Shown here piece after piece: positions 1-8,232 of a stretch of 64,000 nucleotides of DNA. Source of the stretch: Verrucomicrobiaceae bacterium (GTDB lineage: Bacteria > Verrucomicrobiota > Verrucomicrobiia > Verrucomicrobiales > Verrucomicrobiaceae); contig CANGYJ010000002.1 of assembly GCA_947458455.1 (NCBI GenBank), positions 533,351 to 597,350 of the forward strand, given 5' to 3'. The stretch's first letter is position 1; each line of letters begins with the position of its first letter. Below the pieces are notes generated by a model. That model made no database searches, was not told where the DNA came from, and was given only the letters and a program-made list of their open reading frames with translations. Made by a program: the position numbers and the translations under genes.

Positions 1-2420
1 TCAACGTGCAGGCCGTCATGAACAACCCCATCTGGGGCCTCGACCACCGCATCTACATCGCCGGTGGCAGCAACGGCGGCGAAATCCAGCGCGTGCCCGG
101 CAGCGAGAGCGTCATGCCGCTATCGAAGGACTTCAAACCGCTGCCCATCAAGCGAAACGACTTCTCCTTCGACCCCAGCACCGGCGATGTGCGCCTCGAA
201 AGCGGCGGCGCACGCTTTGGCAACACCTTCGATGATTGGGGCAACCGCTTCCTCTGCAACATCCGCAATCCCTGCCAGCACGTCGTCCTGCCGTATCGCT
301 ACCTCGCGCGGAATCCCTACCTCGTCGTCCCCAGCGCCCTGAACGACTGCGCCGAGGCCGGCGACCAGCTCCCCGTCTGGCGCACCAGCCCCGCCGAGCC
401 CTGGCGCGAGTTCCGCGCGAAGCGTTGGGTGCAGGAAGGCAGCCACCTGCCAAAAAGCGAACTCGTCGGTGCCGGTGTCGTCACTTCATCGAGCGGCATC
501 ACCGTCTATCGCGGCGATGCGTATCCGAAAGAGTATCGCGACTTCGCCTTCGTCGCCGACGTGGCCGGGAATCTCTTCTACCGCATGAAGCTCGTCCCCG
601 ACGGTGTCACCTTCAAAGCCGTGCAGGTCGATGGAAACAAGAACTTCTGCACCAGCGACGACCTCTGGTTCCGCCCCGTGAATTTCGTCAACGCCCCCGA
701 CGGCTGCCTCCACATCTGCGACATGTATCGCGAAGTCATCGAGCACCCCTGGAGCATCCCCGACGACATCCACACCGCCGTCGATCTTCTCCGCGGCCGC
801 GACAAAGGCCGTATCTGGCGTTTAGCGCCGAAGAGTGGTGCAGCCGTCCCGGCTGCTTCATCACAGGCCAGAGGCCTGCACCACACTCCCAAACTCAGCC
901 TCGCGAGCACCACCGACCTCGTCGCCCTCCTCGACCACCCGAACGCTTGGCACCGCGAAACCGCCCAGCGCTTGCTGTTTGAGCAGGGCCGGCCTGCTAA
1001 AAGAGAAACGCCACAACCATTGCTCCAAGATGCTTTTCAACTCGTCGAAAAGGCCAAAAAACTGCCTGCGCCCGAAACCTTGGCGTTGATGAGCAAGGCC
1101 AGCCATGATCCGTGGTTGGGCGCAGCAGTGCTGAGCATGGACCCAGCGCATTTGCTGGAGGTTTGCCATCGCGTGATCAAATCGGACCTTGTGGAGGGTC
1201 AGCATTGGAACCCCGATTTTTTGCGTCGCCTGGCTTCCATGACCCTCGCAGCTTCAAAAACGAAAGAGGAAGCAGCCAAACGACTGTCCTTCTTGCTGGC
1301 ACCGGAAGTGATCAGTATCCCGCTCCTCTCATCCGACGACAAAGGATTGTATGTACAAGAGCACAAGCTGCCGCTTTGGTTTCGGTATGGAGATCACCTC
1401 ATTATGGGCATGCAGGATGGATTGAGGCCCATGGGGCTTCATTTCGGCGAGACGACTCACCGGGTGGAATTTGAATACATGGCTCAACAACGCCTGAGAT
1501 TGTTTCGCACTGGCGCGGTCCATAAAGACCGGCTCGAAACGGAACTGCAACTCCTCGCCGCCTTGGTGCCAGCCGATCGAATGATGGAAGCCCTCCAACC
1601 AATGTTGTCTCCCTGGCGAGAGCTTTTGGAGCAAGAGACAGCTTTAAAGGTGCTCGCATCCTTGATCAGCGAAAAAGTGGGAGAGTGGATCGTCGAGGCA
1701 TTGCCAGGTCTGACTCCCGTGGTTCGTGAACAAGCGGTCACCGCCCTCCTCTCGCGCACGGACCGCATCGCGAAGCTGCTGGATGCCATCGAGGCGAAGA
1801 AGATCACGCCCGCGCAGCTCAGCGTCGCCGCGAAGGCGACGCTGGGGCGGCAGAAGACCCCTGCGCTGGCGGAACGCATCGCGAAGCTCATCGGCGATGG
1901 GTCGTCGGCGAACCGGAAGGAGGTCATCGAGAGGTATCTCACGGCGATGCTGGGAAGTGATGCAGGCACTCCTGCCCGCAATGAGAGCGTGGTTGCGGGC
2001 AAGAGTGCCCGCATCACCGGAGACGCCACTCGCGGCTCCAAAATCTACGAAACGGCCTGCATGGTCTGCCACAAGTTCGCGGACAAGGGCAACGACGTCG
2101 GTCCGCACCTCGGCACGATCAAGGCGTGGACGGCCGAGCAGCTCGTCACGAACATCCTCGACCCGAATCGCGAGGTCTCGCCGAACTTCGCGCTCTACCT
2201 CGTCGAAACGAACGACGGTCGTACCCTCAGCGGCCTCATCGCCAGCGAGACGGCGGGCAATCTCACCCTCAAACGCGCCGATGGCGGCACGGACACCGTC
2301 CTGCGTAGCGAGATCAAATCCCTCACCAGCCCCGGCATCTCCCTCATGCCCGAAGGTCTCGAAGCCGCGATCACCCCGCAGCAGATGGCGGATCTCATCG
2401 CGTACTTGAAAGCGGAGTAG
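1..2420 (+). CDS. PVC-type membrane-bound dehydrogenase / heme-binding domain protein (5' partial)
   Basis: The frame is open at the left edge, so the N-terminus is missing. The visible start (NVQAV...WGLD...Y.AGGSNGGEI) matches the sorbosone-dehydrogenase-like beta-propeller of the 'putative membrane-bound dehydrogenase' family of Planctomycetes and Verrucomicrobia. Counting from the codon at base 6, the propeller runs to about residue 290. A helical HEAT-like stretch fills about 300-650. A C-terminal cytochrome c-like 'putative heme-binding' domain carries CMVCH (C685, C688, H689) and ends in a helix with LIAYLKAE. Such proteins are exported and are thought to act in periplasmic oxidation of sugars or alcohols; the substrate is unknown. 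The coding sequence contains in-frame palindromic elements at 833-889 and 1965-2009 that look like insertions in linkers. The family assignment is firm; the function is inferred. Confidence 0.9.
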   Translation, partial: NVQAVMNNPIWGLDHRIYIAGGSNGGEIQRVPGSESVMPLSKDFKPLPIKRNDFSFDPSTGDVRLESGGARFGNTFDDWGNRFLCNIRNPCQHVVLPYRYLARNPYLVVPSALNDCAEAGDQLPVWRTSPAEPWREFRAKRWVQEGSHLPKSELVGAGVVTSSSGITVYRGDAYPKEYRDFAFVADVAGNLFYRMKLVPDGVTFKAVQVDGNKNFCTSDDLWFRPVNFVNAPDGCLHICDMYREVIEHPWSIPDDIHTAVDLLRGRDKGRIWRLAPKSGAAVPAASSQARGLHHTPKLSLASTTDLVALLDHPNAWHRETAQRLLFEQGRPAKRETPQPLLQDAFQLVEKAKKLPAPETLALMSKASHDPWLGAAVLSMDPAHLLEVCHRVIKSDLVEGQHWNPDFLRRLASMTLAASKTKEEAAKRLSFLLAPEVISIPLLSSDDKGLYVQEHKLPLWFRYGDHLIMGMQDGLRPMGLHFGETTHRVEFEYMAQQRLRLFRTGAVHKDRLETELQLLAALVPADRMMEALQPMLSPWRELLEQETALKVLASLISEKVGEWIVEALPGLTPVVREQAVTALLSRTDRIAKLLDAIEAKKITPAQLSVAAKATLGRQKTPALAERIAKLIGDGSSANRKEVIERYLTAMLGSDAGTPARNESVVAGKSARITGDATRGSKIYETACMVCHKFADKGNDVGPHLGTIKAWTAEQLVTNILDPNREVSPNFALYLVETNDGRTLSGLIASETAGNLTLKRADGGTDTVLRSEIKSLTSPGISLMPEGLEAAITPQQMADLIAYLKAE
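833..889. repeat. palindromic element inside a coding sequence
   Basis: GTGGTGCAG at the left is answered by CTGCACCAC at the right. Between them are the smaller palindromes CAGCCGTCCCGGCTG and AGGCCAGAGGCCT. The element is read in frame by the heme protein as a low-complexity Ala/Ser/Gly-rich linker between the propeller and the helical region. Its structure resembles the intergenic palindromes elsewhere in the window. Confidence 0.6.
1965..2009. repeat. inverted repeat inside a coding sequence (17-bp arms)
   Basis: GGCACTCCTGCCCGCAA (1965-1981) pairs with TTGCGGGCAAGAGTGCC (1993-2009) at 16 of 17 positions. It lies in frame in the heme protein, exactly in the linker just before the cytochrome domain. 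The translated peptide is Gly/Ala/Ser/Arg-rich and unlike either neighbouring domain. Confidence 0.7.
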
Positions 2421-2484
2421 TGGAGTGTTGGAGCAATGGAGTGTTGATTGGCTCTGAACATCACTCCATCACTCCACGACTCCA
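2421..2484. repeat. imperfect inverted repeat, TGGAGTG family
   Basis: The gap between the heme gene and the LolA-like gene is nearly filled by TGGAGTG-type units (2421-2447) facing CACTCCA-type units (2459-2484), about 20 of 26 positions complementary. It could act as a transcript-end hairpin, but no T-tract follows. Confidence 0.6.
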
Positions 2485-2502
2485 ATACCCCGCCTCACCC
2501 GC

Positions 2503-3111
2503 ATGATCCGCCTCGTCCTCTCGCTCTGCCTTCTCACGCTTTCCTGCGCGGCGCAGGGACTGCCGCCGGTCTTTGAAAAGTGGGCGGCGGACCAGAAGAC
2601 GGTGGGAAACATCCACGTTACCTTTCAGCAGGTGCGCACCACGCCGGCGCTGAAGGAGCCGATGAAATCCGAAGGCCGCTTTTGGAAGATGCAGGACGGC
2701 CGCTTCCGCTGGGAGCTGGGCAGCCCGCCGAGCACGATCATGATCTTCAACGGCGAAAAAGCCCTCCTCCAGGAAGGTAAGGACGCCGCGTGGCAGGAGC
2801 TGAACCCCGACGACCGCCGCGCCCGCTCCTGGATCAAGTTTCTCAGTGGTCGGGAGATGGCCACCGCCTCGCTCACGGCCAATTTCAGCGTCAAAGTCAC
2901 TCAGCAGGAGGCCAAGTTTGCCACGATCACACTCGTTCCAAAGCCGCTGCTGGTGAAAAAGCATCTGCGGCAGATCGACATGCAGATCGAGCCCGGCGGC
3001 AAACGCATGTACCTCCTCCGCATCATCCAAGGAGATGGCTCCACCCTTTCGATGACCTTTGGCGAGCCCAAGCCAGCGAAGGCCTCCCTTGAGCTGTTTT
3101 TGGCGAAGTAA
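2503..3111 (+). CDS. LolA-like outer-membrane lipoprotein carrier family protein
   Basis: A 202-residue exported protein with a Sec signal peptide (MIRLVLSLCLLTLSCAAQG). The mature part has the LolA/LolB beta-barrel pattern: an early helix, FQQVRTTPALKEPMKSEG, then W....GRFRWEL with paired strands, and a basic C-terminal half. LolA carries lipoproteins through the periplasm to the outer membrane; the sequence is divergent, so it may bind another lipid or act in another export route. The ATG at 2503 puts a signal peptide at the N-terminus and lies 18 bases after the repeat that follows the heme gene. No LolB or LolCDE gene is nearby. Confidence 0.7.
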   Translation: MIRLVLSLCLLTLSCAAQGLPPVFEKWAADQKTVGNIHVTFQQVRTTPALKEPMKSEGRFWKMQDGRFRWELGSPPSTIMIFNGEKALLQEGKDAAWQELNPDDRRARSWIKFLSGREMATASLTANFSVKVTQQEAKFATITLVPKPLLVKKHLRQIDMQIEPGGKRMYLLRIIQGDGSTLSMTFGEPKPAKASLELFLAK

Positions 3112-3177
3112 GCCCCCGCTCCGCCGCTAGACAATCCACGGCGCTAGCGTTAATCCTCGCCCGCACTTCAACCATCC

Positions 3178-3894
3178 ATGAAACCGCTCCATACCTTCGC
3201 CGCCCTCCTCGCCCTCACTTTCACCGCCGCCGCTGGCGAGGTGGAAATCTTCAACGGCAAAGACCTCACCGGCTGGGAAGGCAACAAAGACCTCTGGAGC
3301 GTGAAGGACGGCACCATCACCGGCATCACCCCGCCTGACCCCGCCGATCCGACAAAGGGCATCATCAAGCACAACACCTTCCTCGTCTGGAAAGGCGGCA
3401 AAGTGGCCGATTTCGAACTCTCCTTCCAATACCGCATTGAGAAGGGAAACTCCGGCGTGCAGTATCGCAGCAAGGAACTCGACCCCGGAGCCTTCGGCCC
3501 CATCATCAGCGGCTATCAGGCCGATTTCGAAGCGGGCGACAAATACAGCGGCATCCTCTATGAAGAGCGTGGTCGCGGCATCCTGGCCCTTCGCGGTGAG
3601 AAAAACACCATCAAACCCGGTGCCGATGCCAAGAAGCCCACCGTCGAGAAAAACGGCACCGTGGGTGACAACGTCGCCATCCAGGCCGCCATCAAAAAGG
3701 AAGACTGGAACGAGTATCGCATCGTCGCCAAGGGCAACCATGTGCAGCACTTCATCAACGGCATGCAGACCATCGACGTAACCGATGAAGATGCCGCAAA
3801 TGCGCCCAAGGAAGGCCTGCTGGCCCTCCAGATCCATCAGGGCCCACCGATGGTGGTTCAGTTCAAGAACTTCAAACTCGTCGAAACCAAGTAA
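3178..3894 (+). CDS. DUF1080 (3-keto-disaccharide hydrolase-like) exported protein
   Basis: A 238-residue protein with a signal peptide (about residues 1-19) followed by one DUF1080 domain, a concanavalin-like beta sandwich. Diagnostic blocks are EIFNGKDLTGWEG near the N-terminus, FELSFQYRIEKGNSGVQYRS in the middle, and W.EYRIVAKGN..QHFINGMQT..V near the end. Members of this family hydrolyse glycosidic bonds of 3-keto-glycosides or bind sugars and are greatly expanded in Verrucomicrobia and Planctomycetes. It is 14 bases upstream of the next gene and probably in one transcript with it. A second, shorter member is at 50852-51484. Substrate not predictable. Confidence 0.88.
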   Translation: MKPLHTFAALLALTFTAAAGEVEIFNGKDLTGWEGNKDLWSVKDGTITGITPPDPADPTKGIIKHNTFLVWKGGKVADFELSFQYRIEKGNSGVQYRSKELDPGAFGPIISGYQADFEAGDKYSGILYEERGRGILALRGEKNTIKPGADAKKPTVEKNGTVGDNVAIQAAIKKEDWNEYRIVAKGNHVQHFINGMQTIDVTDEDAANAPKEGLLALQIHQGPPMVVQFKNFKLVETK

Positions 3895-3908
3895 TCCTCT
3901 GCCCTGCC

Positions 3909-4616
3909 ATGCGTCTCCGGCTTCTCCTCGCTCTCCTCGCGGTCTCCATCACCTCCGCCGTCGCCGATACGGAATACATCGTCGTCAGCGGCGGTCCGGC
4001 GGTGCGGACTTTTGAGGACCTGCGGAAGCCACAGGAGCAGCACGACCGCTGGTGGGGAAATTTCATCCGCACTGCCCGCGTGCGTATGCAGGAGATTCAC
4101 AAGACCGCCCCGGCTGGCACGCACATCACCTGGCTGGTGTATCGCGATGGTTATGTCCGCCGAGGCGCCTCCGAGCGCCAGCCACTCACGCAGAACGTGG
4201 AATCCGTGCCCAAGGCCTACCCCTTCATCAAGCTGGTGTGGTTTCGCAGCACGGATGAACTCATCCGCTACATCAATGGCGGCATGAGCCGCTGGAGCAC
4301 CAAAATCTCCGGCTTCGAGTACTTCGGCCACTCGAACAAATTCAGCTTCATGTTCGATTACAGCTCGGATGTGTATGCGAACTCCGTCTGCTGGCTCCAC
4401 CAGGAGGATCTCGGGCGTATCAGCGGCAGCGCCTTCGCTAAAAACGCCTACTGCAAGAGCTGGGGCTGCCACACCGCCGAGAGCATGAGCCGCGAGTGGA
4501 AACGCCGCACGGGCGTGTGGATGATCGGCGCTCAAGGCAAGACGGACTACAGCTACATGCACGAGCGGAACTGGCAGGTGGGACTCTCGTTGGGGTCACG
4601 GTGGGTGAACCGGTGA
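3909..4616 (+). CDS. exported protein of unknown function with a His-Cys pair
   Basis: A 235-residue protein with a clear signal peptide (MRLRLLLALLAVSITSAVAD). I do not recognise the family with certainty. It has a hydrophobic strand ending in YFGHSN (H141) and, 46 residues later, another strand ending in KSWGCHTAESMS (C187). The spacing and the flanking strands resemble the His-Cys dyad of caspase-fold (clan CD) peptidases, but the rest of the chain was not matched to that fold. It follows the DUF1080 gene by 14 bases. Alternatives are a peptidoglycan- or thiol-linked enzyme, or a structural Cys protein. Confidence 0.7.
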   Translation: MRLRLLLALLAVSITSAVADTEYIVVSGGPAVRTFEDLRKPQEQHDRWWGNFIRTARVRMQEIHKTAPAGTHITWLVYRDGYVRRGASERQPLTQNVESVPKAYPFIKLVWFRSTDELIRYINGGMSRWSTKISGFEYFGHSNKFSFMFDYSSDVYANSVCWLHQEDLGRISGSAFAKNAYCKSWGCHTAESMSREWKRRTGVWMIGAQGKTDYSYMHERNWQVGLSLGSRWVNR

Positions 4617-4656
4617 GTTAGAGCGGCAGCAGATTGAGGATTGCTGAATGTCGATT

Positions 4657-4709
4657 GCTGATTGTTGAGGTGTAATCCACCGCGAAGCGTTGGCACTTCA
4701 ACAATCAGC
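4657..4709. repeat. inverted repeat, 16-bp arms (GCTGATTGTTGA family)
   Basis: GCTGATTGTTGAGGTG (4657-4672) pairs with CACTTCAACAATCAGC (4694-4709) with one mismatch, between two convergent genes. Related ATTGCTGA units precede it. It may serve as a bidirectional transcript end, but no clear T-tract is seen. Confidence 0.65.
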
Positions 4710-4744
4710 CATCCTTGTTCATCAATCCATCAGGCAGGCAAAAC

Positions 4745-5581
4745 TTACACTTCCCCCGCCGCCACCGCACGGATGAGGTAGCCGCTATCGCCTTTCTTTT
4801 CCAGTTTCACCAGGTCATGCGCCTGCACGGCCTCCAGCAAGGTGCTAAAGCTGCGGAAGCCATAAAAGCGCTCCTCGAACTGTGGCTGAAGGCGGCGGAT
4901 GGCCTGCTTCACATGACTGGCCCACACGGCGTCTTTATCTCCGCGAGCGAGGAGAGCATCGATGGTCTCCATCACGAGGCGGATGGCCTCCTCAGGATCG
5001 CCAGCGGGCTTTTCAGCCTGCTTTTTGTCATTCGGGGCTGGTTTGACGGCGGGAGCGGCAGCCTGCTTGGCCTGCGTCACGCGGGCTTTCACATTCTCCT
5101 CCTCGCGCTCGAGATCGTCGTAGAAGATGAACTCATCGCAGTTGCCGATGAAAAGGCTGCTCGTGCTCTGCTTCACGCCCACGCCGATGACGGTCTTGTT
5201 ATTCTCCCGCAGCTTGCTCACCAGCGGCGAGAAGTCGGAATCACCGCTCACGATGGCAAAGGTATCGACGTGACCCTTCATGTAGCAGAGGTCGAGCGCG
5301 TCCACGACCATGCGGATGTCTGCGGAGTTTTTGCCGCTCTTACTCACATGCGGAATGTCGATCATCTCAAAGGCCGCCTCGTGCATCGTGGCCTTGAAGC
5401 CCTTATAGCGTTCCCAGTCGCAGTAGGCCTTTTTCACCACGACGCTGCCCTTGAGCAGCAGGCGGTCGAGCACCTTCGTCATGTTAAAACGGTCGTACTT
5501 GGCCTCGCGGGCACCGATGGCCAGGTTTTCGAAATCGCAGAAGACGGCGATGATGTGAGGACGGTCGCTCGGAGTAGCCAT
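4745..5581 (-). CDS. NYN-domain (LabA/DUF88-type) protein with C-terminal OST-HTH/LOTUS domain
   Basis: A 278-residue cytoplasmic protein. Residues about 8-165 form a NYN/PIN-like nuclease domain with the usual acidic residues: AVFCDFENL at the start, KSGKNSADIRMVVDALDLCY in the middle, and FAIVSGDSDFSPLVSKLRE. A charged Ala/Lys/Pro linker (about 170-200) leads to a C-terminal winged-helix OST-HTH/LOTUS-like domain (FEERFYGFRSFSTLLEAV). NYN proteins are RNases or RNA-binding regulators; LOTUS domains bind RNA (G-rich RNA or RNA helicases in characterised cases). Its ATG overlaps a CATG that could start a frame on the other strand, but the true neighbour holA begins 109 bases away, giving a shared divergent promoter region. 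Confidence 0.85.
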   Translation of the reverse strand: MATPSDRPHIIAVFCDFENLAIGAREAKYDRFNMTKVLDRLLLKGSVVVKKAYCDWERYKGFKATMHEAAFEMIDIPHVSKSGKNSADIRMVVDALDLCYMKGHVDTFAIVSGDSDFSPLVSKLRENNKTVIGVGVKQSTSSLFIGNCDEFIFYDDLEREEENVKARVTQAKQAAAPAVKPAPNDKKQAEKPAGDPEEAIRLVMETIDALLARGDKDAVWASHVKQAIRRLQPQFEERFYGFRSFSTLLEAVQAHDLVKLEKKGDSGYLIRAVAAGEV

Positions 5582-5690
5582 GCGGGATGCCTACGCCCGC
5601 CGCCCGGATTGTGCGAGCGGCAAAAACGTGCCCGGAGCATGGCTTGCCGAGTCGCTGAATCTCGCCAAGCATGCCGCCCGCCACTCCCGC

Positions 5691-6818
5691 ATGCCTCCAC
5701 CGAAAAAAGCCAGCCCCACCGCCGCGATCCATGTCTTCATGGGCAGCGACGAGGCACGCGTGAAGGAGGCCGCCCTGCTCACCGTGCGCCAGCTCACCCC
5801 ACCGGACGCGGGTGATTTCTCCAACGACATCATCGACGGCACTGCCGACAACTCCGAGCATGCCGGAACCATCTGCTCGAATGTGTGCATGGCGCTGCAA
5901 ACGCTGCCCTTCTTTGGCGGCACGAAGGTGGTGTGGCTCAAATACGCCAACTTCCTCGGCGATACGCAAACCGGCCGTTCGCAGGCCGCCGTGGATGGAT
6001 TCGAGCGCATCCTCAATGTCGTCGAGTCAGGTCTCGGCAGCGATGTGAAATTCGTCATCAGCACCAGCGGCATCGACAAGCGTCGCAATACCTTCAAACG
6101 CATCTCCAAGCTCGCGAACATCGATGTCTTCGACAAGCCTGACACCTCGCGGGCAGGCTGGGAAGGTCCCGTGCTCGCCATGGCCACGCAGCGGGCGAGG
6201 GACCTCGGCATCACCTTTGAATCCGGCGCCCTCGAATTGCTCGTGCAGATGGCTGGCGACGACACCCGCCAGCTCGAGAACGAACTCATCAAGATCGATC
6301 TCTACCTCGGTGAGCGCCGCCGCGCCGGGCTGAAGACCGTACAAACGCTCGTCTCGATGAGCCGTGCGGGCGTGCTGTGGGATCTCGGCAATGCCATCGG
6401 CAAGCGTGACATCCAGCGAGCACTCGACCTGCTCGGCACGCTCATGTATCAGGGCCAGAACGCCATCGGCCTGCTGCTCGCTGCCATCGTGCCCCGCGTG
6501 CGCAGCCTCCTTCTTATCAAGGACCTCGGCAGCCGCTACAAGCTGAACAAATTCAACTACAACGGCTTCTGCGCCTCGCTCGACGGCCTGCCGTCCTCCG
6601 CCACCGCTCACCTGCCACGCAAAAAAGACGGCACCGGCTTCAATGCCTACCCGATGTTTCTCGCTTTGCCTGAAACAGGAAATTTCACGCTCGAAGAACT
6701 CCACGCGGCCTTCAAAGCCTGCCTCGATGCGAATGTGAAGCTCGTCACCTCCTCGCTCGATTCCAAGCTCGTGCTCGAACGCCTGCTCATCGGCATCCTC
6801 GCCCGCAAGCCGCGTTGA
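5691..6818 (+). CDS. holA: DNA polymerase III subunit delta
   Basis: A 375-residue protein with the HolA layout: a RecA-like domain beginning IHVFMGSDEARVKEAAL, a middle domain with DVKFVISTSGIDKRRNTF, then the helical collar region (GDDTRQLENELIKIDLYLG and LMYQGQNAIGLLLAAIVPRVR). Delta opens the sliding clamp as part of the clamp loader. An in-frame ATG at 5580 would add 37 residues that overlap the divergent gene and look non-coding, so the start at 5691 (MPPPKKASPTAAIHVF) is preferred. No clear ribosome-binding site distinguishes the two. Confidence 0.88.
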   Translation: MPPPKKASPTAAIHVFMGSDEARVKEAALLTVRQLTPPDAGDFSNDIIDGTADNSEHAGTICSNVCMALQTLPFFGGTKVVWLKYANFLGDTQTGRSQAAVDGFERILNVVESGLGSDVKFVISTSGIDKRRNTFKRISKLANIDVFDKPDTSRAGWEGPVLAMATQRARDLGITFESGALELLVQMAGDDTRQLENELIKIDLYLGERRRAGLKTVQTLVSMSRAGVLWDLGNAIGKRDIQRALDLLGTLMYQGQNAIGLLLAAIVPRVRSLLLIKDLGSRYKLNKFNYNGFCASLDGLPSSATAHLPRKKDGTGFNAYPMFLALPETGNFTLEELHAAFKACLDANVKLVTSSLDSKLVLERLLIGILARKPR

Positions 6819-6902
6819 GGACGAGGTTATTCAGCCGGTTGATGCGAGGAATGTGAAATTCAATTCGCCTCACCTTCTAGCCTCGGCTTCCATCCGGCCT
6901 TC

Positions 6903-7485
6903 ATGAACGCCGCTCACCATCGCTGGCTCCACGATCAACTCCCGCAATGGGAACGCGACGGCCTCCTCACCGCCGAAAACGCTACGTCACTACGCCAGCG
7001 GCATCCCTTTGATGATTCGCAGCCCGGCGTGGCCCAGCTCGTCATGGGAGCACTCGAGGCGCTGCTCATCGGCACCGGCCTCATCGCCATCATCGGTTAC
7101 AACTGGGATGACTTCACCCGGCCTGTTCGCCTTCCACGCCATCCGCACCAGCCGTTGGGCCGTGCTCGCCGTGACCTCGATCATCCTCACGCCGCTCTTC
7201 GGACTCATTTTTGGCTCCTCGGCGGCCATCGCTGTGCCCTGGCTCATGACGCTGCATCTGCTCGTACTTGGCATCACGCTCATCGTGCTGGAGTTTAGCG
7301 GCCGTCGTGGTGCTCCGCGACTCGGCGCCGCGCTGCTTTGCGTGCTGCTCATTGCCCGCATGTTCGAGAGCGAGCTCTCGCTCCTCGCCAAAGGACTCGC
7401 CTTCATCGTCATCGGCGTGGCCTTCCTCGCCTTCAACATCGCCATGGGCCGCCTGAAGACCCGCCTCGCCCCTATAAAGACATGA
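6903..7485 (+). pseudogene. DUF2157 membrane protein, internally deleted and frame-shifted
   Basis: The first frame (from ATG 6903) encodes a typical DUF2157 N-terminus: LHDQLPQWERDGLLTAENA, a first membrane segment, then GYNWDDFTRP. At about 7115-7125 the homology jumps to a different frame that encodes only the last three to four membrane segments (from GLFAFHAIRTSRWAVL to the TGA at 7483-7485). Family members usually have eight or more segments, so several hundred bases seem to be missing at this point as well as the frame being lost. The original stop overlaps the start of the next gene (ATGA), the usual arrangement for this pair. Either a real deletion or an assembly fault. Confidence 0.65.
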
Positions 7486-8048
7486 AATCGCTCGCGCTCA
7501 TCCTCTTTGCCCTCGTCTCGCTGGCCCAGTGGGCCGCGCCGCTTTCGCAGATCTTCAAATACGAACGCACGCTGACCAACGGCACGCTCATCCGCCTCAA
7601 ATGCACCGCCCCCGATCCCTACGATCTCCTGCGTGGCCACTACCTCGCCGTGCGCCCCGATCAGAAGGAGGCCCCCATCGCCAAAGACTCGAAACTGCTC
7701 GAAGGCCAGTGCGCCTGCGCCACCCTGCAAACCGCCGCCGCCGACGGCCTCATCACACTCCGTGAGATCCACGCCCAGCCGCCCACCTCCGGTGACTACG
7801 TTCGCGTCACCTACAACTGGGAATCGGCCGGCAAAGCGAATGTCACCTGGCCCTTCGACCGCTTCTACCTCAACGAAGCCCTCGCCCCCGAGGCGGACAA
7901 ATGGTTCGCCGAATCCATCCGCGACGCCAAAGGCATCATCGCCGAAGTCCGCGTCCACCAAGGACTCGCCGTCCTCGAAAATCTCACCTTCGACGGCAAA
8001 TCCCTCCGCGATATCCTGAAGGAATGCGCGAAGCCTGCCACCCCGTGA
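7482..8048 (+). CDS. GDYXXLXY family exported/membrane-anchored protein
   Basis: A 188-residue protein beginning with a hydrophobic segment (MKSLALILFALVSLAQWAAP) and containing the two regions typical of the family: P.DLLRGHYLAV (a variant of the L.GDY..L.Y motif) and SGDYVRVTYNWES, then PFDRFYLNE.LAPEA. These proteins are encoded with DUF2157/DUF4401 membrane proteins, and here the ATG overlaps the stop of the decayed DUF2157 gene. Function in the family is unknown. The reading frame itself is intact although its partner is not, so it may be newly orphaned. Confidence 0.75.
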   Translation: MKSLALILFALVSLAQWAAPLSQIFKYERTLTNGTLIRLKCTAPDPYDLLRGHYLAVRPDQKEAPIAKDSKLLEGQCACATLQTAAADGLITLREIHAQPPTSGDYVRVTYNWESAGKANVTWPFDRFYLNEALAPEADKWFAESIRDAKGIIAEVRVHQGLAVLENLTFDGKSLRDILKECAKPATP

Positions 8049-8232
8049 TCGGCTCGGCGGCGTTTGTCGTGATACCGGAGTCGCGAGGCAGGAAAGCAGC
8101 AGATTGGTGAAGTATAAGTCAAGTTGTTGGTCAAGCATGAGGCCCGTCGGCCGCTTGATGGCCTATGACGCCTTCCTGCAGTTTAATGACAGTTTATCGA
8201 CGTTTTCATGACGGGCCTTCGGCCGCCGGAGA

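Noticed and set aside
5580..5690. N-terminal extension of holA from the ATG at 5580
   Set aside because: The codons overlap the NYN gene start and do not fit the family, whose first block begins after residue 38; the start at 5691 is better.
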